Assembly (NCBI GenBank): GCA_963565915.1
Contig: OY751489.1
Span: forward strand, 1,364,001-1,428,000
Origin: Entoloma clypeatum
Taxonomy: Eukaryota; Basidiomycota; Agaricomycetes; Agaricales; Entolomataceae
Length of the DNA stretch: 64,000 nt
Direction of reading: 5' to 3'
The position numbers were made by a program, and so were the translations under genes. Positions 54,125 to 64,000 of the stretch are shown here, piece by piece (position 1 is the stretch's first letter; each line of letters opens with the position of its first letter). Under the pieces are notes generated by a model that ran no database searches, was not told where the DNA came from, and was given only the letters and a program-made list of their open reading frames with translations.

Positions 54125-54829
54125 TGTTATATCCGTCTCCGAATCTCCGATCCACTCCGATCGTCCTCCGATATTTCCAGACATCCATTACCTCCGCATC
54201 TCCGCACGTTGCCATCGTGCATTTCATATTCATAACTCCATGCCTTTATGCATTTCATATTCTTATTCCTGTTTACTTATGCATCGCCTTTTCTGCATGG
54301 TCCGTTGACTGACATCTCCGATGTTCGTTACAGTCGCTGGCAACTTACGCCACAACTCCGGACCTACTCCGACCATCTCCGTAAAGTAATCTCATTTAGA
54401 TATTTAAGCTCATACCATACCTGTAGTTCCTCAGTTCGAATATCAACAAAGTTCACTCCTCTACTCCCCGTTCATGCCAGAGATCCTCGCCGTGGTACAA
54501 TACGCCGACATCTACTGCTCTTCCTCCATCGTTACCCTTCGACAAGCTCAGTACTGTGTCCAAGTCACAACTCCAATGTCGTCTGACCACTTCCACGTCA
54601 ACGTGTCTCTCACCAAGATCTTTCCGAGGACCTCCGCACCTCCGACCTCTCCTCCGACCTCCTGAAATTGGGACACCTTATCCAACAAACGGCGGCGCAA
54701 CACATATGTTGAAGCCACGTCCCTCCCCTTCGTTGTTCCTCCGCATTTCCGGAGTTCTGCTCCAGTCTCAGTCCTACGTCCGACCTCTGATGGACTCCGA
54801 CGAAGCTCCGACTTTTCACCTACTTAACA
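54125..54829 (+). repeat. 3' LTR of Gypsy E (705 bp)
   Basis: TGTTATATCCGTCTCCG to CTACTTAACA, preceded by the purine-rich AAGAGGGGAATAC. The TSD GCCGG follows directly. It is TCCG-rich. Confidence 0.9.
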
Positions 54830-55240
54830 GCCGGACATCATGGCGAGATTTTGGGTTTTAAGCCGAGACGACCTGAAGTGCAGCATGGCTGTTCTGGATC
54901 CCAACATCCAGGGTTCAACAACTCTATGCCTGTCCTGGATATGGCAGATGCAAGTGGATATCAATCCTACATCGCCGGCGGCCATGCTAGAATGTGAGTC
55001 GCCGGGTATTGTCGCTGTGGATCTTCTGATTGCCTTTTAGTCCAACGTGTTCATTGGTTACATGCACGAGCACGCAGCCACCGCTGGGAGGAGGAAGTCA
55101 TCCTCGTCCAATAGGATGGCTGGCAACAAGTCGCCGCTTCGCTGGGACTCATGGCACATGCAGCGAGAAAGGCAGCGATGTGGCAGATCCTTGCGACAGA
55201 TGCTGAAGATGAATTTGCGGGTAACAGCCTCCGTTCATGC
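54830..55240 (+). pseudogene. KDZ transposase, C-terminal part after Gypsy E
   Basis: Removing Gypsy E with one GCCGG restores the KDZ frame across the site (CRLQALPDIMARFWVLSR). The block SRDDLKCSMAVLDPN...LSWIWQM (54855-54950) is a known KDZ C-terminal signature. After a probable intron the helical end FQRVHWLHARA, HRWEEEVILVQ, HAARKAAMWQ follows (55038-55200). It contains at least one stop (VQ-TAG). The end of the gene is unclear because the hAT fragment starts nearby. Confidence 0.8.
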
Positions 55241-55263
55241 CCAACGGCTACCACTCCCATATG

Positions 55264-55479
55264 TATATATATTTAGCCACGATGTATAATTAATCGACCC
55301 ACCAAACCGGTTCTGACCGGTCCAGACCAGTTCGGTCCACCGTCCATGGGTCCGATGGTCCGGTCCTGAGTGGTCCGGTCCGGTTTTTTGCCCTTTTGTC
55401 ATATATGAAGACCGGTCTCAGTCTCGGTCTATGCCCCTCGGAGGCAAAAAACCGAACCGAACTGAACCCTCAAACACTA
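55264..55479. mobile_element. hAT-type element, right end only
   Basis: ACCGGT/GGTCCGG-rich subterminal DNA ends in CCCTCAAACACTA at 55479, matching the right ends at 16697 and 32547. The left terminal repeat is absent. Flanks CCCATATG (55256-55263) and GTCATATG (55480-55487) share 6 of 8 bases, a possible decayed TSD. One 20-bp minisatellite unit lies just to the left (55238). Confidence 0.6.
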
Positions 55480-55641
55480 GTCATATGTGCGGATAATTGA
55501 GTAGTGTTTTCACATTTACACATAACATAAGGAAAAAAAACATGCATGTAACGTGTAACGATGTGACACATGGCATAAGCACATTGTTATCTGTCGCATT
55601 TACCACCATCTTCTTCTCATCCACAGTCTATTGCAACTACA

Positions 55642-57586
55642 ATGCCCTCTTCCTCCACCTCAACTTCATTTATGACTGCTCCTCCTTGTCCCAATCCAAA
55701 TACAGTAGTTGCATACTGTGAGTCACACTTCCGTGCCGCTTTGCTCGGTATCCAGCAGGCGCCGGCAAATCAGCATGGGTGGATGAAGGATATACTTGCC
55801 TCGGAATTGGTAAGCTGATGTGGCGATTAAATAATCTGTATACTCACATATCATAGGCCATGTCAATGCACTTTGTCGGCCAGGCGGCAAGTGCTGGAGT
55901 GCCAATAGACATTCCAATCATCACTCGCACACTGTCATTCACCAATCTGGGTGGATATGGAAACGATGCTCATCCCTATTTTCCTTGGTCAGCCATGCTT
56001 GATGGGAGCTCCCACCAAATGCAAGAAGTTGGCATTGTGCCGCACTACCACCTTGACTGGTGGAACCACCCAGAGTGCCCCCAACAGATTTTGGATGACG
56101 ACACGCTCACCCAGTGTCTCGAAGTCCACCACGGCGTGCTTGGTCACCCGCCAGGTGGCAAGACTGTCGCCGGTCCATTCGCCGGTCACTCTCTTGCCAA
56201 CTATCCATCAATTCCCCCTCCCCATATCTCTCTGAACTCTCAGGCAGCGGCGGGGTACTGCGCTGTGGCGGGTCTGGCCACCATGATCCAGGAGACTGCA
56301 GTGGCTGAACACGACTGATACCAGCAGCACCCCTCCCTGAAGTGGACCTGGGGCGTCGATCTCAAAGTTGATGACATCAGGAAGCTGGTGAGAGCAGCAG
56401 AAAACCAGTACCAGCTGCCGCATTCTGGATATGACGAGTCCCTAGCCGATGGCGGTTTTGCAGGTAACGACTCTGATGGCCCAGGAGAAGCCCCCTTCTC
56501 GGACATGATTGGTCGCCATTCCGCTGCCTCGCCATCTCTCATCACCAACCTCAGCACCCTCAATATTTCAGAAAGTACCCCCTTCGCCGAGCCCACATGG
56601 CCACGCCGGCAGACAACCTGCCACATGGGGCAGGTGACAACTCTGCTGCTGCTTTTCTTCCTGCCCCTTCCCTCACCGCTCTCGATGCCGAGTGTGACTC
56701 ACAGATTTTCACTCCAATCCCCAGGTCACCCCCAACTCAAACTCCGGCCACCTCCACATCACCTGTCGCCGATCACCAGGAGGTCGTCGACATTATCATG
56801 GGCGATATCAGTGATGAACAAGCAACCTCTGCGGGCGATATTCCTCTCCACCTTGTCATGCAGACACTGGAGGATATGAGTGACGCCAACCCGCCATCCC
56901 AACATTCGCCGGCCGACCCTCTGCCATCCAAACCTTCGCCGTCCAAACCTTCGCCATCTTTGCTGTCTTTGCTGTCTTTGCTGTCTTTGCTGTCTTTGCT
57001 GTCTTCACCGTGCCACCCTTTGCCGAAGCCTGTTGCGCCAATAAGGCGTTCACTGTCCATTGATTCCCCGGTCACTCCTTCTGCCGTGATCTATCATCAG
57101 ACTCTGGACGTTGTCATGAACGTCCTAGAGGAGGAGGTGAGTGAGATAAAGGATGACCAGAGCGGGCCCCCACCGTCAACACTATTTGACAATGCACTGG
57201 CAGCTCTTGAGGATTCCGATAAAGCCGACGACGAGGCTGATGGCAGCAACGAAACTGACGGCACCCATAATGGTGACAGTGACGGCGACAATCACGGCGA
57301 CAGCGAACCTGATGGCAAAACTGACAGCAACAGCGACAGCAGTGGATGCATCACCAACGCACCTACTGCCACCAACGTCACCAGTGCACTTGAAGGTGTT
57401 GACTCTGATGTCTCTGATAGTGAGCCAACTGGACCCCCCCCTCTCATTCATTCGCTGGGGCTCTTTGCCCATGCCCCTGGGGCCCAATTCCAACGCCGCC
57501 CTTGGACCACTGAAGATTTAGCTGATGTGCGTGTCCCTGGCAGTTCGAGTGATACTGGGTCATCGGAGAGTGAGGGTGCAGAGTGA
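55642..57586 (+). pseudogene. KDZ-neighbour gene e, spliced, Ser/Pro-rich
   Basis: Starts MPSSSTSTSFMTAPPCPNPN at 55642. A perfect 47-bp intron (55810-55856, GTAAGC to ATCATAG) joins LASEL to AMSMHFVGQAASAGVPID in phase. The first domain (to about 56400) is well ordered: ITRTLSFTNLGGYGND, HYHLDWWNHPECP, CAVAGLATMIQE, then TGA (56316), then LKWTWGVDLKVDDIRKLV. After a frame change near 56590 the protein is Ser/Pro/Asp-rich, with a run of SLLSLL made by a TTTGCTGTC tandem repeat (56955-57005) and a long acidic stretch (57220-57350). I do not recognise the family. Position and GCCGG content place it in the KDZ unit. Confidence 0.5.
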
Positions 57587-57662
57587 TATGCCTATAGCGG
57601 GGTACCATTGTTATTACATACTATACAGATGTCTACCCTTCTTCTCTACAATAAAATGAGCC

Positions 57663-57955
57663 TTGGTTGTCGCTGGCCATATTGAACCACATTGAATTGT
57701 TGTCGCCGGCTGCATTTACTGTCGCCGGCTGCATTGAGTTTGTCGCTGGCCACTTTGTCATTGTCGCCGGCCATATTACATTGAATTGTTGTCACCGGCT
57801 GCATTGGGTTTGTCGCCGGCCACATTGTCATTGTCGCCAGCCATGTTGTCGTTGTCCCTGGCTGCATTGACTGTCCCCGGCTGCATTGATGTTGTCCCCG
57901 GCTGCATTGACTTGTCACCGGCCACATTTCATTCTGTCGCCGCCCGCCATGGCAA
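57663..57955 (+). repeat. GTCGCCGGC-type repeat array at the right end of the KDZ unit
   Basis: About ten degenerate copies of TTGTCGCCGGCTGCATTGA and TTGTCGCCGGCCACATTG follow gene e without an open frame. They may be subterminal repeats of the KDZ element. No terminal inverted repeat was identified. Confidence 0.65.
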
Positions 57956-58044
57956 ATTTGCTGGTGCTCTAGTGAATTTGCTGCTTCCGTAATTTACCAT
58001 ACAGTGTATGCGTTCGCTAGACTGTATATTACAATACAGTGTAG

Positions 58045-58775
58045 GTTGAGTATGTGGAGTAAGACGTGATGATGTGGCTCTGGGACATCTCAATGTGAGC
58101 GTCCTAATCAATCTTCTGATAACGGTTGTCTGGACACCGATAAACTCTCTGATCTCTGTGATCCGACCTGTCTGAGGTCCTTCTTGAATGTGAAAGTTTT
58201 CGAGTTCATTCTGTCAGGTGTTATAGCGCGCGATCTGGTGTTGCCGAGCAAGATGGATGCTCTCTGCTATCTCGCCATGGGGGCGATGCTCGTCATTGTC
58301 TAGTTCTTTGTCAAGCACCTGCTGTAGGATGCGACGGATCTCCGATTCGATGTACTGCTGGATGAGCATAAAATCGATACTGTCTCAAGGACTTAGCTCC
58401 TCCTGTCGGGCTTCTGGCGTGCTGAATGGGTTACTGGTGAAGTCTTCAAAGAAGCGCGACGTCTTGACTCGTCTGGTAGTTTCTCTCTTCGCTCTGGGTG
58501 AACCTAACAAGATTTAGCAACTTGTTATGCTTAACAAACCATTCCAAGGTTCGGGCAGAGTATGCAGGAAGTGGAAAGGCAAAGAGCAATGTGATTGCTA
58601 AATCTAAGGAATCTAACTATGTGAAAGAGTCAGTACTGCGGAAGGCAGTGCACATGAGTAAGGCGACTGCAGAAGGCTATGTACAGTGAGTAAGCTGACT
58701 GCGGAAAGCGAGTCAGCGTGGGAGCAAAGTATACTAAAGGGGATGACGAAGTAATGTAGTGAGTCAGACTGGGAA
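58045..58775 (-). mobile_element. Gypsy G3 fragment, inverted
   Basis: Minus-strand copy of the LTR/leader/gag start seen at 18860-19660, including MSHFFEDFTSNPFSTPEAR-coding sequence (about 58470-58415) and the same TGA after LSP. It shows that the G3 gag stop is shared by both copies. Confidence 0.75.
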
Positions 58776-58814
58776 TTCTGAGTTTGAGTCTTGGATTGTA
58801 AGGTCGCCCTTACA
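58776..58814 (-). mobile_element. G1 LTR terminal fragment fused to G3
   Basis: CTGAGTTTGAGTCTTGGA to GTCGCCCTTACA equals the last 38 bp of the inverted G1 LTR. It directly continues the G3 fragment, so it is a chimeric LTR or a recombination scar. Confidence 0.7.
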
Positions 58815-58930
58815 GTAGAAAGTTCTCTTCTAATTGGACCGGGTCCGATTGCATCGTTGTCACGATTCCGCACTTCGGAGCAGCTTCGTCCGCGTCCAAC
58901 TCCAATACATCTCACACCCCTTCCAGTTCT

Positions 58931-59240
58931 TGTTGAAACTTTTCCCATCATGTAGATTAGATTAGATTAGATTACATCACGTGACCTTTACATATCTTCA
59001 TTACATACTTGTTTGGTTGGTACAAACAGTAGTATGGTATATAAGACCAGGAAACTGTCAATATCAACAAGTTGTCTCTTGACTCTTAACCAGCTCCATC
59101 GCTCTTACCAGCCTCAACCGCTCTCACCAGCCTCACCCTTCCCAATCCAAGTAAGTGACTAGAACGGTTAAGTAGAGTACTTCCACTGTAGCTGTGTTGC
59201 TCAGTACATCTGCGGCTAGCGCCCAGGTGGAACTTCAACA
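58931..59240 (+). repeat. 5' LTR of Copia H
   Basis: 310 bp, TGTTGAAACTTTTCCC to AACTTCAACA, with (AGATT) repeats and CACGTGA as in the other family members. Confidence 0.9.
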
Positions 59241-59603
59241 GGTTATGGGCCCCGGATAGCAGAGGGACTTGGGAAACGCTGGCAACAGCGAGTACCTGCC
59301 CACTCTACCCTGGTTGGCGAAGAACCGATCGAAAGATCTAGGTTCTGAGTCTTACTTCTTCACATATGAACCTGGGAACGTCATTACGACAAGTACCTGT
59401 CATGAGACGTCCCTAAGGGGATTAACCTAGTACACTCCATGTGGAAACGTTGATCGCACCTTATACGTTTCTGACATATAAAGGGTTTTCCCATGACTGC
59501 TATTCCTAAAGGGAATATGTCATAAGGAATCATTTAATTGTTTTCTTGAATCATATTCATAACACATCACTGATTGGGAACCCTTTTTTAGATTCATCTA
59601 AAA

Positions 59604-62600
59604 ATGTCTACCTCCCGCTCCGCCCTCGACTCCATCATTGTCTTCGACGGCATCAACTACCAAAGCTGGGCCGAAAGGATGAAGTCCTACCTCCTCCATC
59701 AAGGAGTATGGCGCCTTGTTTCTGGCGACATCACCCGCCCTGTCATCGCCGACTTCACCACCACGGTCTCCACCCCTGGGGCCACTGCTGCTGCTCCTCC
59801 TGTACTGGTTACCACTATTGACCAGCCCGGCTTCCGCAAGGAAGAAAAGGCCTGGATTAGGGACGACGATACAGCCCTTGGAGCGATCCGTCTAAAAGTC
59901 TCTGAGGCGATCAGACGACACATCAAAGACAGCACCTCGGCACTTGGCGCGTGGAAAACGCTGAAGGATGCCTACTCCAAAGTATCCCCGGCTGTCATCT
60001 TCGGCGATTTCAAGGCCGCCGCCACCTACAAGCTGTCTGGACGCGACCCCGTGCCTGAAATTGAACGCCTGGGGTCTCTTTTCACCCGGCTCGCCGATTC
60101 GAGCTTTGTCGTCCCCGATCTGATGCAGGCAATGATCCTGGCCAATGCAATTCCCGACGCCTGGTCGTCACTCTCCACCGCCCTTTTCCAGGTCTATGAC
60201 GCCGATGATTTCACCTACAAGGCCGTCGCCGAAAGCATCATCTCTGAATACCGGCGCAAATATGCGGTATGGTCTATTCGGGCGTCCAACGAGCAGGCCC
60301 GGAAAATCTCCAGGACAAAGCGCAAGGGGGGCCCGACCCCAAATGGGAAAGGCAGCAAAAGCCGAGTACCTCGCAGAACGATGCTGACGAGCAGCCTAAC
60401 TCGGCCGATCCAAGTACCGCTTCTGAGAAGAAGAAGGGAAAGGGACGTTGGCGCAATCAGAAGAAAAGCGCTAACAATGCGGACAACACGTCCGACCATG
60501 TGGAAGAAACAGTTGAGTTTGTTGCTCCTGCCATTCACTTCCCCCCTCTTCTGGCACCGTCCTTCACCACCATCACTGGTCGCGGGAAAACGACAAGTAC
60601 CGCACAGCCCGATTCCGAAAAAATGCAGTCGCTCCTGCAACGCATGAACCCCCCTCCGTCACAGTACACCGGGCTTCCTTCTGGAAAGCTGTCAGTGTGG
60701 AAAAAGAACGAAAGCGTGCGAAAGCTCGCCCGAGAGATCGGCACACAACCCTCTGGATCGAACCTTCGTATCCTAGATACCATCATTCCTGACATCGACG
60801 AAAGGCCGGCTAAACAGCGTCGCGTAGCCCCGTCGATAGAAGAATCGCTGAAGATGATGGACATCGACCAGGAACGAATGGGGCCGGATCAATTCGAAGA
60901 TGGGCTTATTGAACTTGACGGTTCGTCATCTCCCTCTCCTGAATCTGACCAATTAAGGAAAGCTAATAACACCTCCTTTCAGACATGTAAAATATTAGCT
61001 AGTACTAGTGCAGAATGTATGGATCATATTGACAGCGATCTATATAAAAAATATACAAAGCACTTTGCGTCATGCACACACTGTAAGGAGAAAGAACGCG
61101 CACAATGGATCTTAGACTCCGGTGCCTCGTTACACTTTACCCATGAGTTCAAGGACTTTGCGTACTACAGGCCTCTCAAGGCTAAGCGATTTGTCCAAAC
61201 AGCTGCAAAGGGAAAGAAACTGGAGATGCTCGGAGTTGGGGCCGTTCCAGTACGGCATACCCTAAATGGGGAAACTAAAACCCATCTCCTATGACCGGTA
61301 TTTTATATTCCGGATATGGACACACGTCTATTGTCCCTGGGCGTCTTCCTTAACCATGGTTACAACGTTGATGGAATGCGCGGAGAAATTAATATCTCTA
61401 AAGGGCTGAACAAAATACATTTTTCGCCTCATTTCATCGGACAAACCATTTACTGGTTAGACACTGAAATACGCTATGACCAAATCCACGCGATCTCTAG
61501 TGAAATCACTGTTGAAACCTGGCATAAACGTTTTGGTCACCCAAATGACCAGGCGCTCAATAAAATTCCCACTAGTACCAAAGGAGTACCCAGAACGTTA
61601 GTACGTGAGAAATCACAGGAAAGCTGCACGGGGTGCCTCAAAGGGAAAATGCCAAATCAGTCATACCCCAATTCAATGACGAGGGCTGTCAAACCCTTCG
61701 ACCTGATTCATTCAGACCTGAAACAGATATCCACGGCATCGTACCACAAGTACAAATACTTCCTCACGTTTCTGGACGATTTTTCATCTCATGTCTGGGT
61801 CGTCTTGCTTAGGAAAAAGTCTGGTGCCATCACGGCACTAAGACAGTTTCTTGCGATGATCCAGAACCAATTTGCCGCTACTCCTAAGAAGTGGCGAGTT
61901 GATGGAGGTGGAGAATTTGACGAATACAAAGATGTACTTGCCGATCATGGAATTCTGATTGACGTCACGCTCCCATATCAACACCAGCAGAATGGTAGAG
62001 CAGAAAGGATCAATCGAACACTATGGGAAAAATCTCAGGCATTGCGCTTCGATGCATGCTTACCGCCCATGTGGTGGGAATTCTGTTTGGAACACGCAGC
62101 ATTTCTCTATAACAGAACCCCCATGCAGCGTCTTGAATGGAAAACCCCTTACTTCAGGGTGACCAATGAGATCCCCGACATGTCCAGCGTCAGAGTATTT
62201 GGATGTCAAGCATATGTATATATCCCAAAAGAGAAACGTAGGAACTCCCTGGAATCAAGATCCCGATTGATGATTTATCTCGGATCGAAACCAGGGGTCA
62301 AAGGATACCACTTCATGGATCCTGAGACCAACACGATTTTCATGGGAGGGAAAGCTATCTTTGATGAAAGCAAGTACCCTAGATGCCATATCGACCCGTT
62401 GCCAGAAAACCACCCAGAAATGGAAAACCCAGAGCCGGCTGATGAGTTTGAGGATCTCATTCCCGGCAGCAATGACGACGACAGTCACAACGAAACACCT
62501 CATGACCCACTTCCCATTGAACAGGATCAACCTGAATCAGATAACGAATTGCCTGCCAGTGAGCCTGATGATGAACCGTGAGTACCCACTCCGGAACCCG

Positions 62601-64000
62601 AGCAAGTACCAGATCGACCGATCAGGGAACGACGAGGCCAGGAAGCATCTATGGGGAAGACACTCCAGCGTCTGATCTTGAAAAATTAGATCGAAGACGG
62701 AGATTGGGCGGTCAAACGGCATGGATGAATGACCTCCTGATGGAGGCGATATCAGTCCAAGTTGGCATTGTCGACATGTCCCATAAAGACATATACCCTC
62801 TTCCAAATAAAGAAGACTGGTATGCGGCTGAACGTAAAGAGCTAGACATGCTCAAACGCCGCGGGGTGATCACAGAGCTAGTACCCCTGCCTGCAGGAAG
62901 GAAAGCTCTAAGGAACAAATGGGTTTACAATGAAAAATCCGACGGCCGCCTGAAAGTGCGCCTTGTTGCAAAAGGCTTCTCACAGGTAGAAGGGATCGAT
63001 TTCGATCAGATCTTCTCACCGGTAGTGAGGTACGAGACTGTCCGGTTAATTCTGGCATTGACAGCCCTTGAAGGGTGGTTCATGACACTTTTGGACGTCT
63101 CATCAGCCTTCCTCTATGGAACGCTCCATGAAGTCATTTACATGCGACAGCCTGAGGGCTACATAGTAAAAGGGAAAGAACACCTCGTGTACCAACTATT
63201 CAAAGCTCTATATGGACTTAAGCAGGCCGCATTAGCCTGGTGGAGGGAACTTGATTCCTCCATGAAAAAGCTTGGCTTTGTCCAGCTTCACTCCGATGCG
63301 GGAGTGTTCATTCACAAAAGTACCAGCGGGGAAATTGTAATCGCCGTCATCTATGTCGACGACTCTGCTTTTCTCGGCACAAACCGGGAATATACGCTAG
63401 AGAAAAAGAAGGCCTTCATGACCACATGGGAATGTAGGGACCTAGGGCACCTTGTGCCTGATGGGGAACCGAAAGAATTTCTCTCTATCCAAATAAGGCA
63501 ACGCGGGAAATGTATCTTCATCGATCAAGTACCTTACCTTGAGAAAATACTCAAACGAATGGGGATGAGCGAATCTAACGCCACCCATACCCCACTTCCT
63601 ACGGGCTACAAACCCATGATGTCTGAAGATGAACCCAATGCAGAACTTCGATCAAAGTACCAATCCGTCATCGGATCACTTCTATATCTGATGATTGGAA
63701 CAAGGCCAGACATCTGTTTTGCCGTGATCAAAATGTCGCAATTTTCCGCAAATCCCACCAAACGCCATTTAGAAGTGGCTAGGGATATTTGCAGATATCT
63801 GAAAGCGACAAAAAATTATGCAATCATGTATGATGGTGACTCAGGGAAAGGAATCTATGCATTCACAGACTCCGACTGGGCGTCAGATGAAAACACGAGG
63901 AGGTCTACCACTGGCTTCTTCATATCACTGGCGTCTGGAGCAGTGACATGGGTATCATCGGCGCAAAAGACCATCACCCTCTCTTCCACAGAAGCAGAGT
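59604..64000 (+). pseudogene. Copia H gag-pol, 3' truncated by the window
   Basis: Gag starts MSTSRSALDSIIVFDGINYQ. A base gain in a G run at about 60328 shifts the frame (KRKG to GPDPKWERQQ). Protease ILDSGASLHFTHEF lies near 61110. CGA has become TGA at 61293 (after THLL) and at 62579 (after DDEP). A small deletion follows RERR at about 62635. Integrase, RT (LLDVSSAFLYG, YVDDSAF near 63350) and the start of RNase H (TDSDW, STEAE at the last bases) are otherwise conserved. Compared with Copia G it is clearly inactive. Confidence 0.9.

Larger units (their letters stand above)
38701..54829 (+). mobile_element. Gypsy E, G4 chromovirus inserted in the KDZ transposase
   Basis: Perfect TSD GCCGG (38696-38700 and 54830-54834). 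Without Copia F it is about 4.75 kb. The 5' LTR is cut after about 55 bp (TGTTATATCCGTCTCC to ATTTCC), and the rest of the LTR, primer site, gag, protease and RT start are deleted. RT, RNase H, integrase, chromodomain, an antisense accessory gene and a full 3' LTR (705 bp) remain. Without gag it is non-autonomous. Confidence 0.92.
58931..64000 (+). mobile_element. Copia H, decayed Copia running off the window
   Basis: 5' LTR 58931-59240 (310 bp), PBS GGTTATGGGCCCC at 59241, TATA at 59038. Gag and pol follow on the plus strand up to the end of the window in RNase H. The left flank is GTTCT. The 3' LTR is outside. It belongs to the same family as F and G, with about 14 AGTACC words retained. 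Confidence 0.9.

Noticed and set aside
27027..57960. TET/JBP dioxygenase gene near the KDZ transposase
   Set aside because: Such genes are known to accompany KDZ elements in fungi, so I looked for the H-x-D region and flanking motifs. None was convincing in genes a, b, c or e.

Overview
The window is transposon-saturated nuclear DNA of a filamentous fungus, very probably a mushroom-forming basidiomycete (Agaricomycetes). The evidence is a Plavaka transposase, a KDZ (Kyakuja-Dileera-Zisupton) transposase with a CxC2-type cysteine cluster, chromodomain Gypsy elements, Copia elements, hAT elements, and short GT-AG introns of 43-70 bp. I see no rRNA, functional tRNA, CRISPR array or operon. The only plausible non-transposon gene is a small secreted cysteine-rich protein at 4122.

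Layout. 1-4639: a broken Plavaka transposase (minus), a fragment of a P-loop ATPase (minus) and the small secreted protein (plus). 4640-17573: one hAT-type element of about 760 bp, defined by matching terminal inverted repeats and an 8-bp target duplication (TSD). It has swollen to 12.9 kb through four separate insertions: a chromovirus (Gypsy A), a Copia (Copia B), a hAT MITE and a solo LTR. With these removed, a single open frame reads through all four sites. 17582-20636: a 20-bp minisatellite, a Gypsy LTR/gag scrap and the 5' part of another Gypsy (G3). 20637-27026: two head-to-head copies of the Gypsy A family (C minus, D plus) around the 3' remnant of a second chromovirus family (G4), which carries an antisense accessory gene. 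27027-57960: a KDZ transposon neighbourhood with accessory genes on both sides. Its transposase is split by Gypsy E, which is split by Copia F, which is split by Copia G. Every junction has a perfect 5-bp TSD. Copia G is intact (1575-residue polyprotein, LTRs identical by eye) and is the youngest and probably still active element. 58045-64000: an inverted G3 scrap and a decayed Copia H running off the window.

Interaction and decay. TSDs give a relative order of insertion: KDZ, then Gypsy E, then Copia F, then Copia G. Many nonsense codons in dead copies are CGA to TGA changes, as expected from deamination of methylated CpG.

Most unusual signal. Element families are filled with their own strand-polar hexamer: TCCGAC in the chromoviruses, AGTACC in the Copia F/G/H family, and a GCCGG-containing motif in the KDZ neighbourhood. 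The motif follows the polarity of the element rather than the coding strand, and in the Gypsy families it occurs in LTRs as well as coding DNA.
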